DNA of 64,000 nucleotides from Paenibacillus prosopidis (GCF_003337375.1 NZ_QPJD01000014.1:1-64000); one strand, 5' to 3'; counted from the stretch's first letter, positions 26,369 through 34,893 are shown. Numbers and translations are program-made. The notes: generated from the letters alone by a model not told the origin.

Positions 26369-26432
26369 CAAGCGTAAACGGCTTCGCCGTCCTTGAAGCT
26401 CGTTTCGCGGTGAAATATAAGCAACGTATAAG
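26369..26432. repeat. dispersed repeat element, copy 1 (shorter)
   Basis: CAAGCGTAAACGGCT-TCGCCG then CGTTTCGCGGTGAAATATAAG. The same two blocks occur at 44958-45032 with a longer middle segment. The first block can form a hairpin ACGGC-TTC-GCCGT. See the finding on the paired elements. Confidence 0.75.
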
Positions 26433-26755
26433 ATTCAAATTTAACTTTCTTAATCTTTTTAAAAAGAGAGCTCTTTCGAGCTCTCCTCTTGACGGTGGTT
26501 GATGGTTTGAGTCTATCAAATCTCACTACAAGCATGCGAAACCTTGGAAGTCGCTTCAATAAATCCTTTTTAACTCGAATGCACGCGTGTTACAGACCGT
26601 AGTCTTTGGCACAACCCTCCGCTTCTATCCTGCGTGGACGAAATCCTCTTGAGGTCCTTTCACCAAACGGTTCAACGGAACCACACCTCTCTTACACCGT
26701 CGATAAATAGCATGACCAGAGCAAACTTGAGCTATACACGCTGCTTTACAAAAAA
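26433..26755. other. non-coding region with a leftward terminator; possible small RNA
   Basis: No convincing protein frame is visible in this 323-nt region. A strong minus-strand terminator lies at its left end (26461-26485), about 270 nt beyond the YjzC-like stop codon. This is either a long 3' UTR of the YjzC-like mRNA or a separate small RNA ending there. Confidence 0.4.
26461..26485 (-). terminator. leftward intrinsic terminator
   Basis: On the minus strand, GAGAGCTC-GAAA-GAGCTCTC is a perfect 8-bp stem with a stable GAAA tetraloop, followed by TTTTT. No annotated leftward gene ends close by; the YjzC-like gene stops 270 nt upstream. Confidence 0.85.
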
Positions 26756-26938
26756 TTAATGACCCATCCGTTTCCATTTCCGTTCGTGATTTGTTGTCTG
26801 AGGAAAACGCTCGCCCGCGTTCAGCGTTACTTTTTTTGGATTTTCAATGCCCATATGAAAAGAGTTGACACCCTCTTCAATATATGTGCCATCATTAGGG
26901 GCTTTATCACCGGGTGAGAACAACGTCCATTCGCCCAT
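26756..26938 (-). CDS. YjzC-like small protein
   Basis: A 60-residue protein starting MGEWTLFSPGDKAPNDGTYIE and ending ...GERFPQTTNHERKWKRMGH. The FxPGDKAPNxGxYxE and LxAGxxFPxTxNxxRxW pattern is that of B. subtilis YjzC. The start ATG 26938 has GGAGGTG 6 nt upstream; the frame extends 3 codons further but that would lie on the ribosome site. Function unknown; a possible small structural or stress protein. Confidence 0.8.
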   Translation of the reverse strand: MGEWTLFSPGDKAPNDGTYIEEGVNSFHMGIENPKKVTLNAGERFPQTTNHERKWKRMGH

Positions 26939-27050
26939 ACCTTTCACCTCCGCTTATTTAAAGAGCGGACAACGATTCCATTGTCCGGACCGTTAGTATT
27001 TGCAGGGCAGCTAAATTACATAAGTAGAAGAAAACGGCTAAAAGCTTTAC

Positions 27051-27079
27051 TTGTCATTGGCCCATCAATTTGATATAGT
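27051..27079 (+). promoter_or_regulatory. promoter of the rpsF-ssb-rpsR operon
   Basis: TTGTCA (27051-27056), a 17-nt spacer and TATAGT (27074-27079). The leader of about 65 nt to rpsF contains a hairpin GCGAGC-AGAA-GCTCGC (27090-27105) and GGGGCCGTTAG just before the ribosome site. Autogenous control by S6:S18 binding to an rpsF leader with a CCG bulge is known in other bacteria; here it is only a possibility. Confidence 0.8.
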
Positions 27080-27153
27080 ATTCAAGTATGCGAGCAGAAG
27101 CTCGCTCCTTGCTCCATTTATGGGGCCGTTAGTCCAAAAGGAGGTGAAACAAT

Positions 27154-27438
27154 ATGCGCAAATATGAAGTGATGTACATCATTCGTCCAGAGGTTGAACA
27201 AGAAAACGTTCAAGCTATCGTTGATAAATTTAATGGCATCATCTCCAATGGCGGAGAGGTCACAAAGACAGACGTGATCGGTAAACGCCGTCTTGCGTAT
27301 GAGATCAACAAGCTTCGTGATGGTTACTTTGTACTGGTACATTTCAACGCAACAACTGAAGTTGTGAATGAACTTGACCGCATCATGAAGATTACGGATG
27401 AAGTTATTCGTTCGTTGATCGTCAGAGACGTTGCTTAG
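27154..27438 (+). CDS. rpsF: 30S ribosomal protein S6
   Basis: A 94-residue ribosomal protein: MRKYEVMYIIRPEVEQENVQ and the conserved GKRRLAYEINKLRDGYFVLVHF, GKRRLAYEI being the S6 hallmark. It binds S18 in the platform of the 30S subunit. A perfect AAGGAGGTG precedes the ATG. It is first in rpsF-ssb-rpsR. Confidence 0.98.
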   Translation: MRKYEVMYIIRPEVEQENVQAIVDKFNGIISNGGEVTKTDVIGKRRLAYEINKLRDGYFVLVHFNATTEVVNELDRIMKITDEVIRSLIVRDVA

Positions 27439-27474
27439 TCCACGCAGGATTGTTTGATTGGGAGGTCGGAAACG

Positions 27475-27993
27475 ATGTTGAACCGTGTTATACTTATTGG
27501 CAGATTGACGAGAGACCCAGAACTTCGCTATACACCTGCAGGTGTTGCGGTTACGCAGTTCACGATTGCGGTAGATCGCCCGTTTACGAGTGGTCAAGGT
27601 GAGCGTGAGGCTGATTTTATTCCGGTTGTAACTTGGCGGCAGCTAGCCGAAACTTGTGCCAACTATTTGCGCAAAGGCCGTTTAACAGCGGTTGAAGGAC
27701 GTATTCAAGTGCGGAATTATGAGAACAACGAAGGTAAGCGCGTCTATGTGACGGAAGTTATTGCCGATAACGTACGGTTCTTAGAGTCCAATCGTGAAGG
27801 CGGAGCGCGTGAAGAAGGCGGAAGCAACTACAGCGGTGCCGGCGCAAGCAGCGGCGGAGGATCTTTCGGAGGCAACGCTTCCCAAAGCGGCGGTAACCGG
27901 CCATCTGGTAATAACTCACGTAACGACAGCCGTGATCCGTTCCAGGATGACGGACGCCCGATTGATATATCAGAGGATGATTTGCCGTTTTGA
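27475..27993 (+). CDS. ssb: single-stranded DNA-binding protein
   Basis: A 172-residue SSB. The OB fold spans about 1-105 (MLNRVILIGRLTRDPELRYTPAGVAV...), followed by a flexible Gly/Ser/Asn linker (GASSGGGSFGGNASQSGGN) and the acidic C-terminal tip DISEDDLPF that recruits RecO, PriA and other partners. ATG 27475 is chosen because GGGAGG lies 9 nt upstream; the frame is open 7 codons earlier. Located between S6 and S18 as usual. Confidence 0.98.
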   Translation: MLNRVILIGRLTRDPELRYTPAGVAVTQFTIAVDRPFTSGQGEREADFIPVVTWRQLAETCANYLRKGRLTAVEGRIQVRNYENNEGKRVYVTEVIADNVRFLESNREGGAREEGGSNYSGAGASSGGGSFGGNASQSGGNRPSGNNSRNDSRDPFQDDGRPIDISEDDLPF

Positions 27994-28053
27994 TACTTTA
28001 GTAGAAGCTTCTACGAGTATCAATAATTTTCAACGATAAGGAGGATATCTATC

Positions 28054-28338
28054 ATGGCTTTCAAGCAAAGAGATAATGGCGGCGACGAGCGTCCAGAGCG
28101 TAAGTTCAGCGGACGTAAAGGCGGACGCAACAAACGTCGTAAAGTGTGTTTCTTCACTGTAAACAAAATCACTAAAATTGACTATAAAGATACAGATTTG
28201 CTGAAAAAGTTTATCAGCGAGCGCGGCAAAATTTTGCCACGTCGTGTGACTGGTACAAGCGCGAAATACCAACGCTTGCTTACAATCGCAGTTAAACGTT
28301 CACGTCAAATCGCATTGCTTCCTTACACGACTGAATAG
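28054..28338 (+). CDS. rpsR: 30S ribosomal protein S18
   Basis: A 94-residue basic protein with KICFFTVNK-like CFFTVNKITKIDYKDTDLLKKF, ISERGKILPRRVTGTSAKYQR and LTIAVKRSRQIALLPYT. This is the complete S18 signature. The N-terminal 25 residues are a Gly/Arg/Lys-rich extension. AAGGAGG precedes the start. It is last gene of the operon, followed by a perfect palindromic terminator. Confidence 0.98.
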   Translation: MAFKQRDNGGDERPERKFSGRKGGRNKRRKVCFFTVNKITKIDYKDTDLLKKFISERGKILPRRVTGTSAKYQRLLTIAVKRSRQIALLPYTTE

Positions 28339-28364
28339 GTCGATAAGTGAATAGGCAATAAAAT

Positions 28365-28400
28365 GATAAAAACCGACGATACCTATCGTCGGTTTTTATC
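28365..28400. terminator. rpsR terminator (perfect 17-bp palindrome)
   Basis: Arms GATAAAAACCGACGATA and TATCGTCGGTTTTTATC are exact reverse complements around a 2-nt CC centre, with A and T tracts inside the arms, so it can terminate in either direction. Confidence 0.93.
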
Positions 28401-28478
28401 ATTATTAGGAAGATGCAGAACAGGTGTAGGTTTCGTTATAATAGAGTCAGCAGGACAATGAATAGAGGAGGAAGCAGG

Positions 28479-28817
28479 TTGCAGCAACTTATCTATTATT
28501 GCGAAGAGAAGCAGGGTGCGCAGCGTGATTACCCGTTTGGGCCTGAGCCGCTCGTCATGAAGGTCGCGGGCAAAATGTTCGCGCTTATTTCATCCGACTC
28601 CATCTCATTGAAGTGTAATCCGGAAATTGCTCAGAATTTGCGCGAGCAGCACACGGTCGTTAAGCCTGGGTATCATCTGAACAAAATGCATTGGAATACC
28701 GTAACCGTTGACGGCACCTTGTCCGAACTTGAGCTGCAAGCGATGATTGACCATTCGTATGAGCTGGTTGTTGCAAGCTTAACGAAGCTGGCTCGAGCGG
28801 AACTTACACAAGCTTAA
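28479..28817 (+). CDS. MmcQ/YjbR family protein
   Basis: A 112-residue protein: MQQLIYYCEEKQGAQRDYPFGPEPLVMKVAGKMFALI, SLKCNPEIAQNLREQHTVVKPGYHLNKMHWNTV and the final helix. This is the MmcQ/YjbR CyaY-like fold, often called DNA-binding. I chose TTG 28479 because GAGGAGG lies 8 nt upstream and it begins the conserved domain; the frame is open 22 codons earlier. It overlaps the convergent DUF4870 gene by 4 nt. Confidence 0.85.
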   Translation: MQQLIYYCEEKQGAQRDYPFGPEPLVMKVAGKMFALISSDSISLKCNPEIAQNLREQHTVVKPGYHLNKMHWNTVTVDGTLSELELQAMIDHSYELVVASLTKLARAELTQA

Positions 28818-29152
28818 AACTTATTAGCTTGCTGCTCCGACCAGTCTCCGATGATAGGAAGTTTGCCTAGTTTGCCCTGCAGGGTAAGCAGCATAAGCGC
28901 AATCCATAAAATAAAGGCGACAGGTGCGAGCAGCAAACCGAGAATCCATCCGATAATAGGTATGAAGCCGAACAAAATATTAAGTACGATGAGTACGACA
29001 GAGACAACGATAGACTGAACGGCATGCAATTTGACGAAGCGGCTTTGTTTCTCCAGAACAAGGAAAATAATACCGGTGATGAAGCCTCCTAAATAACAAA
29101 GTAAGCCTGCTACTTTTGGATCTAAGCCTGTCGACGAGTTGTCTGGATGCAT
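28814..29152 (-). CDS. DUF4870 family membrane protein
   Basis: A 112-residue protein with three hydrophobic segments: KVAGLLCYLGGFITGIIFLV, VQSIVVSVVLIVLNILFGF and the segment around GWILGLLLAPVAFILWIAL, separated by KQSRFVKLHAVQS. This pattern marks DUF4870/Tic20-like small membrane proteins. Function unknown. AAAGGGTG precedes the ATG. Confidence 0.8.
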   Translation of the reverse strand: MHPDNSSTGLDPKVAGLLCYLGGFITGIIFLVLEKQSRFVKLHAVQSIVVSVVLIVLNILFGFIPIIGWILGLLLAPVAFILWIALMLLTLQGKLGKLPIIGDWSEQQANKF

Positions 29153-29382
29153 AACGAGCTTTCACCCTTTCTATTATTCATATTCTTGCAATGATTGTAT
29201 TCGTCCAAAGTCGGCAATAGACCTATTTTCAAACAGATAATATATCCATATTTGGTGCTATTACATTGTAAAAGTTTTGTAACCTGTTTCGTCAAAATAA
29301 CATCTATAATGAGGGTGAAACCGGTCTGCCTCTTTCATCGAAGTATAATGGAATGAGCAAACGGAATGGAGTTGTTGGGGAA

Positions 29383-29811
29383 ATGAATATCGCGTTTTTT
29401 TTGCTGCCGAAGCAGGAGGTCGTATGCTTGACGCAGGATGCGACGCTAAGGCAGACGCTTGAAAAAATGGAATACCATCGCTATAGTGCGGTGCCTATTA
29501 TTAATGATGACGGTGGTTATGCCGGTACGGTCACAGAAGGTGATCTGTTATGGTATATTAAAAATCATGCGGATCTGACGCTTGAGCAAACGAATAAAGT
29601 AAAGCTGAGCGATCTGCCTCTGCGGATGAACAACAAGACCGTGCGGATAGACGCGAACATGGATGATTTGATTTCATTAGCGAAGGCGCAAAACTTTGTG
29701 CCAGTCGTAGATGATATGAACCGTTTTATCGGGATTGTGCGCAGAAGCGAGATTATTGATTATTGTCAAAAGATTATTATGGAGCAGCATAACGTACTGC
29801 AGGACCGATAA
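29383..29811 (+). CDS. CBS-domain protein
   Basis: A 142-residue protein made of two CBS motifs: one around TLEKMEYHRYSAVPIINDDGGYAGTVTEGDLL (about 20-55) and one around MDDLISLAKAQNFVPVVDDMNRFIGIVRRSEII (about 90-130). Paired CBS motifs bind adenosyl ligands such as AMP or c-di-AMP. With gdpP (c-di-AMP phosphodiesterase) 1.1 kb downstream, c-di-AMP sensing is an attractive guess but unproven. ATG 29383 is chosen because it begins the conserved frame with GGGG nearby; the frame is open 10 codons upstream. Confidence 0.78.
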   Translation: MNIAFFLLPKQEVVCLTQDATLRQTLEKMEYHRYSAVPIINDDGGYAGTVTEGDLLWYIKNHADLTLEQTNKVKLSDLPLRMNNKTVRIDANMDDLISLAKAQNFVPVVDDMNRFIGIVRRSEIIDYCQKIIMEQHNVLQDR

Positions 29812-29888
29812 TGAACGGCAAAGAGTGATTGACACGGCCGCGCAGGGGTACTATTTTCAAACCGGTATGGACAAAATAAAATGAAATA

Positions 29889-29919
29889 AGACGGAGTGAG
29901 AACGATGTTCCGTCTTTTT
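29889..29919 (+). terminator. terminator of the CBS gene
   Basis: AGACGGA-13 nt-TCCGTCT followed by TTTT, about 78 nt after the CBS stop. A -10-like TATAAT (29933-29938) then follows before the DUF2232 gene. Confidence 0.75.
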
Positions 29920-29991
29920 GCTTTGCTTATGCTATAATGAGATGTAAAAGTTTCGTAAGAAACCAGATTAAATACGCAAGAGGTGAACGGT

Positions 29992-30897
29992 TTGAAAACC
30001 GGCTTGAAACCAGTGCTGTGGAGCTGTGCGGCACTCCTTTTATTATTGTCCATTCATTTACCGCTGTTAAACATCCTTACTCTGCTGCTCTTGATGGTGC
30101 CTTATGTTGTGCTGTATACCACCTTGCCGCCAAAATCGTTTGTGCTGCATCTGATTACTGTGTGGCTGCTTGCATTTTTCATTGGAGGGCCGGCAACGCT
30201 CATAATTGGTTTTTTCTTTCTCATACCGGCAATCGTGATGGGTCACTTGTATATGAAGCAAGAGCCCGCCTCAAAGGTCATTCGGACGGTTGGAGTTGTA
30301 TTTCTAGCCGGGCTGCTGCTTGAATTGTTTATTTTCGAGGTCATATTGAAAATTTCGCTCATTCAGAAAATGAGTTCATTAGTAAGAACAACGGTTGATG
30401 ATCTGGTTGTACAAGGGCTGCTTCCGAAAGAGTGGAATTCTGAATTAACGGAAATGATGGTTCGTACGATGGTGGGCTCGATACCGGTTACGTTTATTTT
30501 GATTGCCTTTGGATACACGATTATTACGCAATATTTGGCGCGCAGAGCGGTAAAATGGAGCGGTGGGCCGGAAGTTCCAAGGTTTACGCGGGCGAAAGAT
30601 TGGCGTCTGTCTCGTATGCTTGTCATTATTTATTTAATTGCTTATTCCATTGAACTTTTCTCGACTAAGACTAGCGAGTCTTTTTTCGCGATAGCGCTAA
30701 TGAATTTAGTGCCTCTGCTTAGTTATGTTTTTGCGATACAGGCTGTCGGATTTTTCTTCTTCCTCGCTCACCAGCGGGGGTGGAACAAAGCGGTGCCGAT
30801 TCTTATTGCGATTCCGGTGCTTATCTTCCCGCCGCTTAGCTTGATTGGCGTGCTGGATACCGCTTTTCCAATCCGGAAGTCGTTTACGAAACCATAG
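29992..30897 (+). CDS. DUF2232 membrane protein (YybS-like)
   Basis: A 301-residue polytopic membrane protein with about eight hydrophobic segments, starting MKTGLKPVLWSCAALLLLLS and ending after PLSLIGVLDTAFPIRK. DUF2232/YybS proteins sit directly upstream of gdpP (YybT) and rplI in Bacilli, as here; some resemble S components of ECF transporters. The start is TTG 29992 with AGAGGTGA about 6 nt upstream. It is 18 nt from gdpP, so co-transcribed. Confidence 0.85.
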   Translation: MKTGLKPVLWSCAALLLLLSIHLPLLNILTLLLLMVPYVVLYTTLPPKSFVLHLITVWLLAFFIGGPATLIIGFFFLIPAIVMGHLYMKQEPASKVIRTVGVVFLAGLLLELFIFEVILKISLIQKMSSLVRTTVDDLVVQGLLPKEWNSELTEMMVRTMVGSIPVTFILIAFGYTIITQYLARRAVKWSGGPEVPRFTRAKDWRLSRMLVIIYLIAYSIELFSTKTSESFFAIALMNLVPLLSYVFAIQAVGFFFFLAHQRGWNKAVPILIAIPVLIFPPLSLIGVLDTAFPIRKSFTKP

Positions 30898-30915
30898 CAC
30901 AGGAGCGGATCGGAA

Positions 30916-32877
30916 ATGCCGAAGTTTTTAATTACGCGATGGCACGGAATGCATCAAATATGGGCTTTCATATTAATGGCGCTCATGACGGTTGCGCTTG
31001 CTTGGTTTGAATGGCTGCTCGGGCTGCTCGGGCTGCTATTGACGGGCGGGGTGGGGGTCTATACGGTTCTGGCTGAACGAGCGTTCCGCAAAGATTTAAA
31101 ATCCTATTTAGGAACGCTTTCTTATCGTGTGAAGAAGGCTGGCAACGATGTGGTCAGCGAGCTCCCATTCGGAATTATTTTATATAATGAAGAACGTACG
31201 GTGGAATGGCATAATCCCTACATCGCAGCCATTCTGGAGCGGGAATCTGTCGTTGGTGCTCCGCTTACGGAGCTGTTTCCTACACTCCAGCAAGTAAAGG
31301 AACGCGAGGGTACCATTGAAGCGACTGTCGGCTCACATGTGTATCAGCTTATATTCAAACAGAAGGAACGGATACTGTACGTCAAAAACATAACCGATCT
31401 GTGGCAGCTTGGCCGAAAATATGAGGATGAAAAGCTCGTTCTCGGCGTCGTTATGATCGATAACCTCGAAGAGGTCTCGCAAGGCCTCGACGATCACCAG
31501 CGGAGCGCGATGCTCTCGAAAGTGACTGCAGAAATTACGGAATGGGCGCAGAAATTCCATATCTATTTGAAGAGACTGACGTCAGACCGGTTCCTGCTCC
31601 TGACCGACCAGAAGACTCTCAAGCTGCTGGAGCAGTCACGTTTTATCGTGCTGGATGAAGTAAGAGAAATAACCGGCGACCACAAAATCCCGGTTACGCT
31701 CAGCATTGGCTTCGCGGCTGGCGCCGATCACATTATTGAGCTTGGTCAATGGGCGCATACGAGCCTTGATATTGCGCTTGGCCGCGGCGGTGATCAAGCA
31801 TCGGTTAAGGTGGGCAGCCGCCAGTCGTTCTATGGAGGCAAGTCCAATGCGGTAGAGAAGCGGACGCGCGTCAGAGCGCGGGTCGTCGCACATGCGCTGC
31901 GCGACTTGATTCGCGAGAGCCATAATGTCGTCATTATGGGACACAAGATGCCTGACATGGATGCGATCGGTGCGGCTATTGGCGTGATGAAGGCGGCGCA
32001 ATTGTTCGGCAAAGAGGCTTATATCGTGCTAGAGGGTATCAATCCGGCTATCCAGAAAATGATGGAACTGATCAAGGAAGACGAGCGGCTGTCCAAACGG
32101 TTTGTGTCGCCGGAGCAGGCATTGGCGCTTATAACGCCGCAGACGCTTGCTGTCGTCGTTGATACGCACAAAGTATCGATGGTCAAGGAACCAAAGCTGC
32201 TGACGCTAACGGAACGTATTGTCGTTGTCGATCATCACCGTCGCAGCGAAGAGTTTATTGCGAATGCGATTTTGGTATATATGGAGCCTTACGCTTCTTC
32301 GACCTGCGAGCTTGTAACGGAGCTGCTGCAGTACATTCATGATCGTGTCGTGCTTGATGTGAGAGAATCGACGGCGTTGCTTGCAGGAATAACGGTTGAT
32401 ACGAAGAGCTTCTCGCTGCGCACAGGCGCGCGAACGTTTGAGGCGGCCTCGTTCCTGCGCCGCAACGGCGCGGATTCGATGATGATTCAGCGGATGCTGA
32501 AGGAAGATCTCGAGGAGTATGTGCGCAAGGCAGAGATTATTAAGCACGCCGAGGTGCTATACGAGCACGTGGCTATTGCCGTAACGGAAAGTGGCCGTAA
32601 ATATTCGCAGCTTCTCATCGCACAATCGGCGGATACGCTGCTGAATATGACGGATATATTGGCTTCGTTCGTTATCGGGGAGCGGGCAGACGGACTAATC
32701 GGCATTAGCGCCCGTTCTCTCGGCCATATGAACGTACAGGTTGTTATGGAACGAATGGGCGGAGGCGGACATTTAACGAATGCAGCCGCTCAGCTTGAAG
32801 GGACTGTGACAGAAGTCGCTGAGCTTCTGAAGCAGGTTTTAGACGAAATTGAATCGGAAGAGGGGTTATTTGAATGA
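30916..32877 (+). CDS. gdpP: cyclic-di-AMP phosphodiesterase GdpP
   Basis: A 653-residue membrane phosphodiesterase. Two N-terminal transmembrane helices (about 12-50), a PAS-like heme/ligand domain, a degenerate GGDEF domain (about 175-300, no GGDEF motif) and a C-terminal DHH/DHHA1 domain follow. The catalytic metal ligands are visible as MGHKMPDMDAIGAAIG, VVDTHK, VVDHHRRSEE and the DHHA1 glycine loop MGGGGHLTNAAAQ. It degrades c-di-AMP to pApA and so controls potassium and osmotic balance. The stop overlaps rplI by 4 nt. Confidence 0.95.
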   Translation: MPKFLITRWHGMHQIWAFILMALMTVALAWFEWLLGLLGLLLTGGVGVYTVLAERAFRKDLKSYLGTLSYRVKKAGNDVVSELPFGIILYNEERTVEWHNPYIAAILERESVVGAPLTELFPTLQQVKEREGTIEATVGSHVYQLIFKQKERILYVKNITDLWQLGRKYEDEKLVLGVVMIDNLEEVSQGLDDHQRSAMLSKVTAEITEWAQKFHIYLKRLTSDRFLLLTDQKTLKLLEQSRFIVLDEVREITGDHKIPVTLSIGFAAGADHIIELGQWAHTSLDIALGRGGDQASVKVGSRQSFYGGKSNAVEKRTRVRARVVAHALRDLIRESHNVVIMGHKMPDMDAIGAAIGVMKAAQLFGKEAYIVLEGINPAIQKMMELIKEDERLSKRFVSPEQALALITPQTLAVVVDTHKVSMVKEPKLLTLTERIVVVDHHRRSEEFIANAILVYMEPYASSTCELVTELLQYIHDRVVLDVRESTALLAGITVDTKSFSLRTGARTFEAASFLRRNGADSMMIQRMLKEDLEEYVRKAEIIKHAEVLYEHVAIAVTESGRKYSQLLIAQSADTLLNMTDILASFVIGERADGLIGISARSLGHMNVQVVMERMGGGGHLTNAAAQLEGTVTEVAELLKQVLDEIESEEGLFE

Positions 32878-33317
32878 AAGTAATCTTTTTGCAGGATGTT
32901 AAAGGACAAGGAAAGAAAGGGCAAGTGAAGGATCTTTCCGAAGGCTATGTACGCAATTTTCTATTGCCGCAAGGACTGGCGAAGCTGGCATCTGACGGTA
33001 ACTTGAAGACACTTGAGTTACAGAATGCTTCGGAGCAGAAACGCAAGGAGAAGGAAAAGGAAGACGCTCAGGCGTTAGGCAAACGTTTGGATGAGCTTAC
33101 GGTCGTTATTAAGACAAAGGCAGGCGAAGGCGGAAGGCTGTTCGGTGCGATAACGAGCAAACAAATTGCTGAAGCGCTGGCTGCGCAAGGCATTAAGATC
33201 GATAAACGGAAAATTGAGCTGGAAGATCCCATCCGTACCCTTGGCGTAACGCAGGTGTCTGTGAAGCTTCATCCTGAAGTGAAGGCGAAGCTAAGCGTTC
33301 AAGCAGCCGAGGAGTAA
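32874..33317 (+). CDS. rplI: 50S ribosomal protein L9
   Basis: A 147-residue protein: MKVIFLQDVKGQGKKGQVKD and the conserved VSEGYVRNFLLPQGLA-type LSEGYVRNFLLPQGLAKLA, followed by the long connecting helix and the C-terminal domain with GGRLFGAITSKQIAEAL. It binds 23S rRNA at the L1 side and affects frame maintenance. ATGA overlap with gdpP indicates coupled translation. Confidence 0.97.
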   Translation: MKVIFLQDVKGQGKKGQVKDLSEGYVRNFLLPQGLAKLASDGNLKTLELQNASEQKRKEKEKEDAQALGKRLDELTVVIKTKAGEGGRLFGAITSKQIAEALAAQGIKIDKRKIELEDPIRTLGVTQVSVKLHPEVKAKLSVQAAEE

Positions 33318-33344
33318 CAGGTAAGCTATAATTAGGAGGAACCC

Positions 33345-34703
33345 ATGAGTACAGAGCTGATGTTTGACCGTGTTCCGCCGCAAAACCTGGAAGCCGAACA
33401 GGCTGTCATCGGTGCGATTTTGCTGCAGCCGGAAGCGCTCATTACAGCGATGGAGCGGGTGCGCAGCGAAGATTTTTACAGCGGATCTCATAGACAGATA
33501 TATGAAGCCATGGTCGAGATAGCGGAGAACAACCAGCCGGTTGACCTCGTAACCTTGACCGCTCATTTGCAGGATCAGCATCTGCTTGAGGAAATTGGCG
33601 GCGTCAGTTATTTGGCAAAGCTGGCAAATTCGGTACCGACGGCGGCAAACGTTGATTATTACGCGCAAATTGTAGAAGAAAAATCGATGCTGCGGCGTCT
33701 TATCCGTACAGCAACAAACATCGTATCCGATGGATACGCTAACTCGGACGATGTTGGCGTATTGCTCGGCGACGCAGAGAAAAAAATACTCGAGATATCC
33801 AACCGCCGCTCAGGCAGCGGCTTTATCTCTATTCGAGACGTACTGATGGAAGTGTTTGAAAAGGTCGAATTGCTGTATTCGAATAAAGGAAATACGACAG
33901 GAATTCCATCGGGCTTTACCGATTTGGATAGAATGACGGCAGGTTTCCAGCGAAGCGATTTAATTATCGTTGCGGCTCGTCCATCGGTAGGTAAAACGGC
34001 GTTTGCGCTCAATATAGCCCAGAATGTCGGCATACGCGCACGCGAGACAGTCGCCATCTTCAGTCTGGAGATGTCCGCTGCTCAGCTTGTACAGCGGATG
34101 GTTTGTGCGGAAGGCAATGTCGATGCGCAGCGGATGCGGACGGGGCATCTTGAGGGCGAGGATTGGGAGAAATTGACGATGGCCATCGGAGCCTTGTCGG
34201 AGTCCGAGGTTTATATCGATGATACACCGGGAATAACAGTTGCTGAGATTCGCTCGAAATGCCGGCGTTTGAAAAAGGAACGCGGACTCGGTATGATTCT
34301 AATCGATTACCTGCAGCTTATTTCTGGCCGCGGCAAAGCCGGCGAGAACAGGCAGCAGGAGGTTTCGGAAATTTCACGTACATTGAAGCACATTGCGCGT
34401 GAGCTTGAAGTTCCGGTTATCGCGCTGTCACAGCTCAGCCGGGGTGTCGAGCAGCGGCAGGACAAGCGTCCGATGATGTCCGACCTCAGGGAGTCGGGAT
34501 CGATCGAGCAAGATGCCGATATCGTAGCGTTCCTATACCGGGACGACTACTACGATAAAGAGTCGGAGAAGAAAAATATTATCGAAATCATTATCGCCAA
34601 GCAGCGTAACGGGCCGGTAGGCACGGTGGAGCTGGCGTTTCTCAAACAATTCAATAAATTCGTAAGTATTGACCGTACGCACCAGGATCCGCACGCATCA
34701 TGA
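33345..34703 (+). CDS. dnaB: replicative DNA helicase DnaB (DnaC in B. subtilis)
   Basis: A 452-residue hexameric helicase. The N-terminal primase-interacting domain starts FDRVPPQNLEAEQAVIGAIL. A RecA-like core follows with Walker A ARPSVGKTAFALNIA, Walker B region MILIDYLQLISGRG and the motif QLSRGVEQRQDKRPMMSDLRESGSIEQDAD. AGGAGG precedes the start. It closes the DUF2232-gdpP-rplI-dnaB operon, which ends at a strong terminator. Confidence 0.97.
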   Translation: MSTELMFDRVPPQNLEAEQAVIGAILLQPEALITAMERVRSEDFYSGSHRQIYEAMVEIAENNQPVDLVTLTAHLQDQHLLEEIGGVSYLAKLANSVPTAANVDYYAQIVEEKSMLRRLIRTATNIVSDGYANSDDVGVLLGDAEKKILEISNRRSGSGFISIRDVLMEVFEKVELLYSNKGNTTGIPSGFTDLDRMTAGFQRSDLIIVAARPSVGKTAFALNIAQNVGIRARETVAIFSLEMSAAQLVQRMVCAEGNVDAQRMRTGHLEGEDWEKLTMAIGALSESEVYIDDTPGITVAEIRSKCRRLKKERGLGMILIDYLQLISGRGKAGENRQQEVSEISRTLKHIARELEVPVIALSQLSRGVEQRQDKRPMMSDLRESGSIEQDADIVAFLYRDDYYDKESEKKNIIEIIIAKQRNGPVGTVELAFLKQFNKFVSIDRTHQDPHAS

Positions 34704-34708
34704 ATATC

Positions 34709-34750
34709 CGAACAATTGCAGAGGCAGTAGTGCAATTGTTCGTTTTTTGT
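34709..34750 (+). terminator. dnaB terminator
   Basis: A perfect 12-bp stem CGAACAATTGCA / TGCAATTGTTCG with a 10-nt loop, followed by TTTTTT, starting 6 nt after the dnaB stop. Confidence 0.93.
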
Positions 34751-34779
34751 TTGACTTCTCGCAGTTGGACTGCTACACT
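34751..34779 (+). promoter_or_regulatory. purA promoter
   Basis: TTGACT (34751-34756), a 17-nt spacer and TACACT (34774-34779), butting directly onto the dnaB terminator. The leader is about 105 nt long and ends with a hairpin CGGTGTT-CATA-AACACCG (34861-34878) immediately before the GGGGG ribosome site. I see no purine-riboswitch core in it. Confidence 0.8.
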
Positions 34780-34893
34780 ATTAATGCTGTCTTTTGACTC
34801 TTATCACGCAAGTCTTCGATTGAAGGCGAAAGGGTGTTATGATTTCAGGACGGTAATTTTCGGTGTTCATAAACACCGGACGGGGGTATGATT

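Noticed and set aside
26302..26559. 85-codon leftward frame after the YjzC-like gene
   Set aside because: It runs through a strong terminator hairpin, the dispersed repeat and into the Cdd1-type gene, and has basic low-quality sequence.
34780..34893. Purine riboswitch or T-box in the purA leader
   Set aside because: The leader is short and shows only one small hairpin; neither the purine aptamer core nor a T-box sequence is visible.
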